Part shown: one piece after another, positions 26,928 through 33,252 of the stretch | How positions within the stretch are numbered: position 1 is the stretch's first letter | How the letters are laid out: each line of letters starts with the position of its first letter | Source of the DNA: Bacillota bacterium | GTDB lineage: Bacteria > Bacillota > UBA4882 > UBA8346 | Length of the DNA: 43,125 nt | NCBI GenBank assembly: GCA_023435565.1 | Contig: JAEYRN010000053.1 | Coordinates: 1-43,125, forward strand | Reading direction: 5' to 3' | Position numbers and translations under genes: made by a program | The notes under the pieces: generated by a model | Told to the model about the DNA's origin: nothing | Database searches by the model: none | Seen by the model: only the letters and a program-made list of their open reading frames with translations

Positions 26928-27023
26928 CCTCCACTAAAGTCCAGCAGAATGATGATATATCTTATGGTTTTGCCAATAATTTTTCTCTGTGCCTTTAGTG
27001 GAATCAGTTAATGCTTAAGTCAA
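26928..27023 (-). repeat. ugd leader repeat with terminal inverted repeat
   Basis: Intact copy of the approximately 95-bp element. On the minus strand CCACTAAAG and CTTTAGTGG form a 9-bp closing stem around about 50 bases that include the palindrome GATATATC and a CAGA/TCTG pair, and the 3' stem merges with the ugd ribosome-binding site. It could be a structured leader (the stem occludes or presents GGAGG) or a small mobile element. No known riboswitch consensus was recognised. Confidence 0.7.
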
Positions 27024-27039
27024 AAAATAGCATCTTTTC

Positions 27040-27070
27040 AAAAAAATGAGCTATCTCTTTCGAGATAGCC
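27040..27070 (-). terminator. Rho-independent terminator after the large SPOCS gene
   Basis: On the minus strand GCTATCTC, loop GAAA, GAGATAGC, then a T-rich run. It is 11 bases beyond the SPOCS stop and isolates it from ugd. Confidence 0.92.
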
Positions 27071-27080
27071 CTCTGATTAG

Positions 27081-29468
27081 TTATGCTAACTGTACATCCG
27101 TTACCACTTCTACCGGTACCGGATTGGGATTGCCATCCCCGACTACATCCAAAGAAATCACCCGTTTCGTCACACTCAATACTCCCGGGCCACTAACATC
27201 GGTTACCACGTTGAATTCCTGGAAGACCGCTCCTTCCGGGGTTAGAACTAAAGCTCTCACCCGAATTGTTTCGGTTTCAATTCCCGGACCGGTTACGCTG
27301 GTAACAACCGACACTCCGGGTTGAGGTTCTTCCGTACCTCGGACTGTAGCGCGTAAAACGACGATCTGGGTTACTTCATTCCCTTCCTTATTCAAGCTAA
27401 AAGAGATATTTTCAATATCTACAGTTGCTTCAACCGCTTGATCCGGCCGGATGCCGGGCACGCTGACCAGAATCGAGAACGGGATTCGTTCGGTAATACT
27501 TCGGACAATATTGTCGGTATCCACGAAGAAGATAGTCTTTACGACGACACCTTCTACAACAACCCCGTCAAGAATGACTCTGGCAGTAAGGTCAGTAATG
27601 ACAGCCTTGATTTCCTTGATCTTGATTGCAGTCACGGGTAATTCGAAAGTATTTCTTAAAATAATCTGTTGCTGCCCAATTACTTCCGCACCCGGGAATA
27701 CAATAGTCACCCTGGTTACATTTACTTGCCGTCGAATCTGCTCTCTCCGTACCACTAGTACCTGTTTGGTATTCTCTCCAACCACTTGTTCAACTTTAAA
27801 GAGAGGCCTACCCTCACCTAGAACCAGATTTAACTGAAGTGTCCTGGTGACTACGGCGTTAATGGCGAAGATTACTTTTTGTCTAAGTTCAGTTGGGGAA
27901 ATCAGATCAAAGAAAATCGCTTCAATAATAGGTGTGACATGGACATTATCCCCAGGTACCGTTTCGGGAATATCCAAAAACAGTGAGAAAGGAATATCCT
28001 CTGCCAAATGACGCTCGATATTGTCGGTGCTGATAAAGAAGATCTGTTTATGAATAATGCCTTGGACTATTACTTTATCTTGAATTACATGAGTGACTAT
28101 ATTGCGAAGTTGAGCCACAATCTCACGGACCTTAATCGCGGCTATCGGTAAAGTAATGATTGTTTCACTGAGATCCTGGACCGTTTTTTCACCGACAAAC
28201 TCTTCGACCTTGAAAAGGGGCCCGGTTCCAACAACCACTTGGAGCCTGATATTTTCAGTTACCTTAACAAAAAACTCCAATACTGCTTTTTGTCTCAAGG
28301 TAGTTTCATTGACTAGATTAAAGAAAATTGCTTCAATCCGAGATTGTACCTGAACATCCATCCCGGGAACCGCTCCGGGAACATCGACAAACAAGCTGAA
28401 TGGAACTTCTTCCATCTGATGGCGTTCAAGGTTGTTGGTGTCCACAAAGAATATTTGTTTATGTAAAATTCCTTGAATAATTACTTTATCTTTAATGACT
28501 TCAACTTCGATGTTACGGATGTCTCCGGTAATCTCATCAACCTTAATCGCCGGGAAATCAAGAGTAACATCGGTTTCGATTAGAGTTTGGGCCGTATTCT
28601 CACCAACAACTTCTTTTAAGAGTAGAGTTGGCCCATCACCGGTAACTAAATTTACTTGAACTGTCTCGGTGACTTTGACAAAGACTTCAATAATTATTTT
28701 TTTGACGATGCTTTCCCCATTTGGGGCGAGTTCGGTGATGATTTCTTCGATTCGTGCCGAGACTTGAGCATTCATGCCTGGTTGAACTCCGGGAACATCT
28801 AGAAAAGTGCTAAAATGAATATCATCAGCCAGGTGATGTACTAAATTATCGGTTCCAACAAAAAAGAGTTGTTCGTGAACTACGCCTTGAACTATTACTT
28901 TGTTCGGAATAATCTCAGTAACTATGTTCCGGATTTCACCGGTGACGTTTCGAACTTTAATAGCCCTAAGCGGTAATATGGCATCCTGGACTGCTTCAAC
29001 CCTGGCATTGATCGTTTGCGATCCGTTGGCCTGAACCTTTGCTCCCTGTAAATTAACAGCTGCCGGTTCCTTAAGGATCGTCAATTGTGACTTAACATCT
29101 GCTGCCGTTTTATTTGGCAACACCTCTACCTTGACCTTACTGATTTCAGCCTGACCCGTAGGCTCTAATTCTTCCGGCACTTGAGCGGCTTCGTTTAATT
29201 CTTCGGAAAGAGCAGTAACTTTGAGAGATTTTATTTTAGTATTTCTTTTTTTACCTTTGGTGGTTGTTTTTTTCTTTTTCGTGCCGCTTTTCTTTTTCTT
29301 TACAGTACCGGATTCTTCGTCAATTGGACTTTCTTTAGTCTGATCTATATTCAATTCCCCTGAATCAAGGGTTTTTGCTTTCTTGGTAGCGGATTTTCTT
29401 TTTTTGGGTTTTATAACTTCCTCTTGCTGAATTTCCATTTCTTCATCTTTGGTATGATCCACTCCCAT
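27081..29468 (-). CDS. Large multi-SPOCS (DUF3794) protein with lysine-rich N-terminus
   Basis: 795 residues. Residues 1-145 are low-complexity, first acidic and then with Lys/Thr/Ser blocks (KKRKSATKKAKT, GTKKKKTTTKGKKR). At least four SPOCS units follow, three full ones starting near 150, 290 and 425 with the GVxHxQxFFVxTDN and FSxFxDVPG patterns, and a more divergent one with an Arg-rich insert (RREQIRRQVNVTR). The last about 80 residues are two short beta repeats with GPGxxxxT. No signal peptide, LysM or catalytic motif. The units closely match those of the 419-residue protein at 6492-7751. It is likely a structural spore-surface protein; the Lys-rich arm could bind polyanions. AAAGGAGG precedes the ATG. 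Confidence 0.9.
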   Translation of the reverse strand: MGVDHTKDEEMEIQQEEVIKPKKRKSATKKAKTLDSGELNIDQTKESPIDEESGTVKKKKSGTKKKKTTTKGKKRNTKIKSLKVTALSEELNEAAQVPEELEPTGQAEISKVKVEVLPNKTAADVKSQLTILKEPAAVNLQGAKVQANGSQTINARVEAVQDAILPLRAIKVRNVTGEIRNIVTEIIPNKVIVQGVVHEQLFFVGTDNLVHHLADDIHFSTFLDVPGVQPGMNAQVSARIEEIITELAPNGESIVKKIIIEVFVKVTETVQVNLVTGDGPTLLLKEVVGENTAQTLIETDVTLDFPAIKVDEITGDIRNIEVEVIKDKVIIQGILHKQIFFVDTNNLERHQMEEVPFSLFVDVPGAVPGMDVQVQSRIEAIFFNLVNETTLRQKAVLEFFVKVTENIRLQVVVGTGPLFKVEEFVGEKTVQDLSETIITLPIAAIKVREIVAQLRNIVTHVIQDKVIVQGIIHKQIFFISTDNIERHLAEDIPFSLFLDIPETVPGDNVHVTPIIEAIFFDLISPTELRQKVIFAINAVVTRTLQLNLVLGEGRPLFKVEQVVGENTKQVLVVRREQIRRQVNVTRVTIVFPGAEVIGQQQIILRNTFELPVTAIKIKEIKAVITDLTARVILDGVVVEGVVVKTIFFVDTDNIVRSITERIPFSILVSVPGIRPDQAVEATVDIENISFSLNKEGNEVTQIVVLRATVRGTEEPQPGVSVVTSVTGPGIETETIRVRALVLTPEGAVFQEFNVVTDVSGPGVLSVTKRVISLDVVGDGNPNPVPVEVVTDVQLA

Positions 29469-29489
29469 CTTCCAACCTCCTTTCGAGTA

Positions 29490-29511
29490 TTTCGGCAGAT
29501 TACTGCCGAAA
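29490..29511 (-). promoter_or_regulatory. 5' leader hairpin of the large SPOCS gene
   Basis: TTTCGGCAG and CTGCCGAAA form a perfect 9-bp stem with a four-base loop, about 10 bases upstream of the AAAGGAGG site. No T-run follows on the minus strand, so it is more likely an mRNA-stabilising or translation-modulating leader structure than a terminator. Confidence 0.6.
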
Positions 29512-29561
29512 AATTAAGAAAGGTCAAAAATTCTAATACAGTATATGCAATTATCCAAGTA

Positions 29562-29621
29562 GCCGTCCACGTCAACATCTATTTGACCCAATAAATTAAA
29601 AAAAAGTTGACGTGGATCGGC
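29562..29621. repeat. Long imperfect palindrome
   Basis: TCCACGTCAAC (29566-29576) and GTTGACGTGGA (29606-29616) are perfect inverted repeats 29 bases apart; GCCG/CGGC extends the stem with one bulged base. The loop ends in an A-run. It could be an operator, a structured leader or a remnant of a small mobile element. Confidence 0.65.
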
Positions 29622-29661
29622 AAGCGTGATAGTATTTTCTATTTTGGTGACAGTTTAACTA

Positions 29662-29687
29662 AAAAAAACCGTAGTTTATGACTATAG
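29662..29687 (-). terminator. Degenerate second copy of the CCGTAGT terminator
   Basis: Repeats about 27 bases of the strong terminator 90 bases away (CCGTAGT, ACTAtaG, GCCTGGAT), but the stem is damaged by two changes. On the minus strand a run of eight T still follows. Confidence 0.55.
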
Positions 29688-29695
29688 CCTGGATA

Positions 29696-29730
29696 CGTTA
29701 GGAGTTACGCGTCAAACGTAGAGCGTTATG
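29696..29730 (-). repeat. CGTAACG-type dispersed repeat, copy B
   Basis: Its reverse complement aligns with copy A near glf over about 34 bases: TAACGC, TACGTTT, then CGCGTAAC and a final AACG are shared. Orientation is opposite to copy A. Confidence 0.6.
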
Positions 29731-29750
29731 CGAATAATTCAAATATAAAG

Positions 29751-29777
29751 AAAAAGAACCGTAGTTATTGACTACGG
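29751..29777 (-). terminator. Rho-independent terminator after the CAP-domain gene
   Basis: On the minus strand CCGTAGT, loop CAATA, ACTACGG, then TTCTTTTTC. It is about 100 bases after the CAP gene stop. Confidence 0.78.
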
Positions 29778-29841
29778 CCTGGATGCCATTTAAGCTAATA
29801 TTAAGATTTGATTTAACTATTTTCCAAACCCACAGGCACGG

Positions 29842-29870
29842 ATAACGCGGTACTCGTAACGCGTAACGTA
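29842..29870 (+). repeat. CGTAACG-type dispersed repeat, copy C
   Basis: Carries AACGCGGTAC, five bases, then ACGCGTAACG, the same plan as copy A. It ends two bases from the 3' end of the CAP-domain gene. Confidence 0.62.
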
Positions 29871-29872
29871 CA

Positions 29873-30469
29873 TTAATCAACAAATATCTGCGTAATCATT
29901 TTCCCATAGGGACTTCCTTTTACAATGCCAATTCCAACTCTTTTAAAGTTGGGATTTAAAATATTGCTGCGATGGGCCGGACTCGCCAATAACCTACGAT
30001 GGGTTTTGTATAAATCCGATCCGCCCGCTAAATTCTCGGCGGCATTACAATATGAGATATCATTTGTTTTCAACTGATCGTGGATGGTGCCGTAACGTTC
30101 AGAATAATGGCCGAAATAGTTATGGTTGACCATGTCCAAGCTTTTGTCCCGAGCTAATTCTGTTAATATGGGGTCGATTTCAAGCTGCGGCAAACCAGCT
30201 TTCGCTCTTTCCTGGCTTATCAGCTTAAAAATCCGGGCTTCCTCCGGAGTTAAGTTAATCTCCCGAGAGGGGTTTCGATTAATTTTCTGATTGGGATTTT
30301 TGGCCGGTGAGGATAGATAATTACGCTGTTTATAAATGTTAGTACGTTCATTGCTATAATTATTTGCCATAGCCTTTGTGGTGTTTATAGTGAGTAAAAT
30401 TGTAGTTAAGATTAGTACTAAAATTATTGAGATCTTTTTCATGGATAATTGTTGGATTGAATGTTGCAT
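29873..30469 (-). CDS. Secreted CAP/SCP-domain protein (YkwD-like)
   Basis: 198 residues with an N-terminal signal peptide (hydrophobic core at about 13-30, likely cleavage near TKAMA). A linker follows, then a CAP domain (about 72-198) with IFKLISQERAKAGLPQL, LARDKSLDMVNHNYFGH, AENLAGG, LLASPAHRSNIL and VGIG, the usual bacterial YkwD/SafA-associated pattern. Function of the family in spores is poorly defined; secretion is clear. GGAG lies six bases before this ATG, so the first Met is kept although a second in-frame ATG 27 bases on would also give a signal peptide. CGTAACG repeats and terminators follow. Confidence 0.9.
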   Translation of the reverse strand: MQHSIQQLSMKKISIILVLILTTILLTINTTKAMANNYSNERTNIYKQRNYLSSPAKNPNQKINRNPSREINLTPEEARIFKLISQERAKAGLPQLEIDPILTELARDKSLDMVNHNYFGHYSERYGTIHDQLKTNDISYCNAAENLAGGSDLYKTHRRLLASPAHRSNILNPNFKRVGIGIVKGSPYGKMITQIFVD

Positions 30470-30600
30470 TCATAGCTCCTTTCACTAGTATAGTTAAGCG
30501 TAATTTCTCAGGCCCACCTAACCATTTCGGCAAAATATAGTTTCACTGTTTGCCGTGATAACCCTTTATGTAATATTGTGAAAGTGCTGTAAGATTTGGA

Positions 30601-30624
30601 AAATGATAAAGGGCCTTACGGCCC
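30601..30624 (-). terminator. Probable terminator after the LuxR-like gene
   Basis: GGGCC, loop, GGCCC with flanking A/T pair makes a short GC-rich stem; on the minus strand TTTATCATTTT follows, a weak T-run. It lies 24 bases after the stop. Confidence 0.65.
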
Positions 30625-30647
30625 TGTTTAAATTAGGGTATAAACTT

Positions 30648-30899
30648 CTATTCTTTAGGTGTTAGTTCAATCAGCCCTTCCCTGATGGCATAAAGAGCGA
30701 TTTGAGTCCGGTTCGCCAATCCTAATTTCTTTCGAATACTGGTTATATAGTTTTTGGCGGTTTTTTCGCTGATAAACAACATTTTCCCAATTTGTCGATT
30801 ATCTAATCCTTGAGCGACCAAGGGTAATATTTCCTTTTCCCGGGGACTCAACCTCTCTACCGGATCAGGTCGGCAGTTACCATTCGTTAACGGTGACAT
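30648..30899 (-). CDS. GerE-sized LuxR-family DNA-binding regulator
   Basis: 83 residues consisting of little more than a LuxR-type helix-turn-helix: LSPREKEILPLVAQGLDNRQIG, then the recognition helix SEKTAKNYITSIRKKLG and a final ALYAIREG helix. No receiver or ligand domain. The size and layout match GerE of B. subtilis (74 residues), which controls late coat genes in the mother cell. With CAP and SPOCS genes next in the same direction, a role in late spore-surface expression is plausible but unproven. GGAGGAGAGG precedes the ATG. Confidence 0.85.
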   Translation of the reverse strand: MSPLTNGNCRPDPVERLSPREKEILPLVAQGLDNRQIGKMLFISEKTAKNYITSIRKKLGLANRTQIALYAIREGLIELTPKE

Positions 30900-31093
30900 G
30901 CCTCTCCTCCTCCATCTAACTTCGCTCAGGCGGAGAAGATACCAAGCAAAATAGCCTTGTCTATATACTAAAAATACACGGTTTCAACTTTTTTATCTCA
31001 GCTAATTCAATGATAATCCCTTGCGAAGTAGTTTTCTTGCTTACATGATATTCCTAAGCAAGGTAGTCGGTGAACAACCCATGACCTAATCAT

Positions 31094-31489
31094 TCATTTC
31101 AACAATTCTTTCAAATATTTGGTGGCTGATTTATTAATCCGATGGTTCTCGTCAATGCAGACGTGTTTAGTAAAACCGGTAGCAAGAAGCTTTTTGGTTT
31201 CAAGATTGATGACTCGGTAATTAAAATAAAACCCGGCTCCTTCTTCGGGGGTGAGTTCGGATTCGATTTCGATCAAATCATCATAATATGCCGGGCTAAG
31301 ATATTTAGCGCCGCATTCAATCAATGGCAATAACCAACCTTTAGCCTCACATTCCTTATAAGTTAATCCCCGTTCACGCATCCATTCGGTTCGACCGGCC
31401 TCAAACCATACATAATATACGGAATGATGAACAATACCCATTTTATCAGTCTCCTGATATCTAACACGAAAACTAATGCGGTTTTTCAT
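31094..31489 (-). CDS. Acyl-CoA thioesterase, 4HBT/YbgC family
   Basis: 131-residue hotdog-fold thioesterase. The N-terminal YQETDKMGIVHHSVYYVWFEAGRTEW holds the catalytic Asp15 and the helix typical of YbgC/4-hydroxybenzoyl-CoA thioesterases. It hydrolyses acyl-CoA thioesters; chain preference is not predictable. Length is normal. GGAG precedes the ATG. It appears to be transcribed alone. Confidence 0.92.
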   Translation of the reverse strand: MKNRISFRVRYQETDKMGIVHHSVYYVWFEAGRTEWMRERGLTYKECEAKGWLLPLIECGAKYLSPAYYDDLIEIESELTPEEGAGFYFNYRVINLETKKLLATGFTKHVCIDENHRINKSATKYLKELLK

Positions 31490-31561
31490 TTCTCCTCCGA
31501 TTATCTTTTATATAGGATGAAGTAAATTTCTTATCTAAGATTTACATTCAATTATGGCAAT

Positions 31562-31596
31562 AAAACAGCCCAACTTTTTAAAAGTTCGGCTGTTTT
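31562..31596 (-). terminator. Rho-independent terminator after the Spo0E-like gene
   Basis: AAAACAGCC and GGCTGTTTT with AACTTTT/AAAAGTT inside give a nearly perfect 16-bp stem with a tiny loop, and T follows on both strands. It serves the Spo0E-like gene upstream on the minus strand and lies before the thioesterase gene. Confidence 0.9.
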
Positions 31597-31631
31597 ATGT
31601 TGTGTAAATAAAAAGGTCATATAAATTACGT

Positions 31632-31808
31632 TTAACTTACTTTCTCATCCCATAGTAGTAGTCTGTCGTGTTCATTTAACAAGCGATCAATCTCCTCGGA
31701 AATCCTCAAAATTTCTTCATTAGTTCTTCCTTTTTCATCCCAAAGCTTATTCAGTTGAGCTTTAAGTATATCTATTTGATGAGAGACTTCAATAAGCCTG
31801 TATGACAT
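31632..31808 (-). CDS. Spo0E-like sporulation phosphatase, small
   Basis: 58 residues. It has the two-helix pattern of Spo0E-like aspartyl phosphatases: QIDILKAQLNKLWDEKG, a short turn, then EEILRISEEIDRLL containing the family S-x3-D motif (Ser37, Asp41). Such proteins dephosphorylate Spo0A~P and delay sporulation. GGAGGGG lies seven bases before the ATG, and a strong terminator follows, supporting a real gene despite its size. Confidence 0.82.
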   Translation of the reverse strand: MSYRLIEVSHQIDILKAQLNKLWDEKGRTNEEILRISEEIDRLLNEHDRLLLWDEKVS

Positions 31809-32117
31809 TTTTACCCCTCCATGGAATATTTTTTGCCGTTACAGGTTGATTTCCTAAGAATATATTATCTTCGTATTTTAATTATAATTCATTTTCCAAA
31901 ATTTTTAAATAGGATATCGAAAAAACGTTTATTATTCTCCAAAGATAAAATAATTACACATCTAAAAAATTGACAGCTTCATTACTAACAACCATCAAAT
32001 ATAGAATTCAAATTTATTTTTATCGTTATTATATTTTACCTAAATTTTACAAAGAACAGATTATATCTTCCCTACCATAAACATATGATAGACTTCGGTG
32101 GAAGGAGGTGGAGCCTA
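31809..32117. other. Divergent intergenic region, AT-rich
   Basis: About 310 bases between the Spo0E-like gene and the zinc-ribbon gene, which read away from each other. A TTGACA lies at 31970-31975, but no good -10 box sits at 16-18 bases. Nothing else is visible. Confidence 0.5.
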
Positions 32118-32273
32118 ATGCCAATTGTCGGTTCAAGACCAAAAAAAGGAGTCTATAAATGTATTGTCTGCGACCAGAAAGTAACTATTGACTATTCCCG
32201 CCCTGCTTTGACATTTTGTCCGAAATGCGACGGAATATCTTTCATTAGTACCGAATCAACTGTAAGTAAATGA
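32118..32273 (+). CDS. Small zinc-ribbon protein
   Basis: 51 residues with two CxxC knuckles (CIVC near 15-18 and CPKC near 35-38), a compact zinc-ribbon or rubredoxin-like fold. The frame opens 11 codons earlier, but AAGGAGGTG precedes ATG 32118 with proper spacing, so this start is used. No larger domain. Such proteins are common beside spore and stress genes in Bacillota, but the role is unknown. Confidence 0.8.
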   Translation: MPIVGSRPKKGVYKCIVCDQKVTIDYSRPALTFCPKCDGISFISTESTVSK

Positions 32274-32365
32274 GAGAATTGCATAATTAACATTTAAGCT
32301 TCAGTTCACCATATAAAAAATACTACATTATGTAAATTTGAAATTAATTATTAAACCCACCCGAT

Positions 32366-32406
32366 CAAAAACCAGCATACCGCAAATTCGGTATGCTGGT
32401 TTTTTA
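32366..32406. terminator. Bidirectional rho-independent terminator
   Basis: AACCAGCATACC (32370-32381) and GGTATGCTGGTT (32390-32401) form a perfect 12-bp stem, with A-run on the left and T-run on the right, so it can stop transcripts from both sides: the zinc-ribbon gene and the acidic micro-protein gene. Confidence 0.93.
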
Positions 32407-32451
32407 TTTCTTAGCTTTAACACGAGGTCTTTTATATAATTTCAATGTCAT
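32404..32451 (-). CDS. Possible 15-residue basic peptide coupled to the acidic protein
   Basis: The stop of the acidic micro-protein overlaps an ATG (ATGA), opening a 15-codon frame with seven Lys or Arg and no acidic residue (MTLKLYKRPRVKAKK), ending just at the terminator stem. Translational coupling is possible, but a frame this short can arise by chance. Confidence 0.3.
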   Translation of the reverse strand: MTLKLYKRPRVKAKK

Positions 32452-32579
32452 TCTTCTTCCGCGGGCTCGATTTCATCGGAAGGTTCCTCTTCTTCCGTCT
32501 CCAAAACTTCTTCTACATCAACTTGGTTCTCGGATTCAAGTACATTCTCTTCATTGTTTATTACATCATCTGCAAACAT
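32448..32579 (-). CDS. Highly acidic micro-protein
   Basis: 43 residues of which about 21 are Glu or Asp, ending in EEEPSDEIEPAEEE, and none are Lys or Arg. AAGGGGGTG lies six bases before the ATG and a strong terminator closes the unit, which supports expression. No family recognised. It would be disordered and strongly negative, suited to binding basic partners or metal ions. An open frame on the opposite strand over the same bases is treated as a shadow because it has no ribosome-binding site. Confidence 0.6.
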   Translation of the reverse strand: MFADDVINNEENVLESENQVDVEEVLETEEEEPSDEIEPAEEE

Positions 32580-32663
32580 CAAATTCACCCCCTTTGTCCT
32601 ATTTTTGATCGACGCTTATTTCATATGCAAAACGCCGTCAAAATAGACCAAGGAAGAATATAA

Positions 32664-32981
32664 TTATTTCTTTTTCAACGGTTCCCAAAGGTGTTTTTTT
32701 AAGTCGATTCGCCCATTTTCCTTAAAGGTAACACCTTCATTTTCAAGCAAAATCCGTTGTTCATCCGGCCCAAAAATATGTCCGGGACTTAAGTCTCCCA
32801 TTTTATTTACTATCCGGTGACAAGGAAGGTTCAATTCTTTTGGAGTGTCATGGATCGCCCACCCTACTACTCTGGCATTGCGTGGTTCGCCGATAAGGGC
32901 CGCGATCTGTCCGTAAGTGGCCACTTTACCGGAGGGGATTTGGGCGACAACTTGATAAACTTGTTTAAAAAAGCCGTTCAT
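32664..32981 (-). CDS. MGMT-family protein, DNA-binding domain only
   Basis: 105 residues equal to the C-terminal domain of O6-alkylguanine-DNA alkyltransferases: VATYGQIAALIGEPRNARVVGWA (winged helix with the Arg finger) and NLPCHRIVN with the acceptor Cys54 kept. The N-terminal domain of Ogt/Ada is missing, as in YbaZ/ATL-like proteins, but those usually have Trp or Ala for Cys. It may still repair alkylated bases or flag them for excision repair. GAAGGAG precedes ATG 32981, and the longer upstream frame lacks a site. Confidence 0.87.
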   Translation of the reverse strand: MNGFFKQVYQVVAQIPSGKVATYGQIAALIGEPRNARVVGWAIHDTPKELNLPCHRIVNKMGDLSPGHIFGPDEQRILLENEGVTFKENGRIDLKKHLWEPLKKK

Positions 32982-33158
32982 GAGAACTCCTTCGTAATTA
33001 TGGTTCTTAACCAATTGTATCATAGGAGCAAATATTAACAAATATTCAACTCCATTAACCATTATAAATCGTTCAGCTTTAATACACCTTTTTATGGGTG
33101 TTTTTGGATATTACACCGTCTTTTGATTGTATCGTGTATAATTGAAGGAACTACAATA

Positions 33159-33210
33159 AAAAAACCGTCAATTCAAATCACCTCGTTCAGAACTGATGGC
33201 CGAATTGACG
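33159..33210 (-). terminator. Terminator after the polysaccharide deacetylase gene
   Basis: CGTCAATTC (33166-33174) and GAATTGACG (33202-33210) form a 9-bp stem with a 27-base loop; on the minus strand a run of T follows. It lies 43 bases beyond the stop. Confidence 0.75.
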
Positions 33211-33252
33211 ATTTTTCTATATTTTTGACTAAACCATACCTTTATGAAACAA

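Larger units (their letters stand above)
29469..29872. other. 404-bp intergenic region rich in inverted repeats
   Basis: No gene. From left to right it holds a leader hairpin, a long imperfect palindrome, a weak and a strong copy of a CCGTAGT terminator hairpin, and two CGTAACG-type repeats. The promoter of the large SPOCS gene should lie in the left part. Confidence 0.7.

Noticed and set aside
26990..27023. TTGACT with CACTAA 17 bases downstream as a ugd promoter
   Set aside because: The -10 match is poor (two of six) and the box falls inside the closing stem of the leader, so I do not call it.
27046..28353. Several plus-strand frames rich in Thr and Ser across the large SPOCS gene
   Set aside because: They are shadows of the repeated SPOCS codons on the other strand and recur with the repeat period.
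32393..32663. Two 71-72 codon plus-strand frames
   Set aside because: They are antisense to the acidic micro-protein, lack ribosome-binding sites, and their composition (poly-Leu/Phe/Ser) is what the antisense of Glu-rich codons gives.
33082..33103. Short ACACC/GGTGT hairpin with T-run on the plus strand
   Set aside because: No plus-strand gene lies upstream for it to terminate and the stem is only about five pairs.
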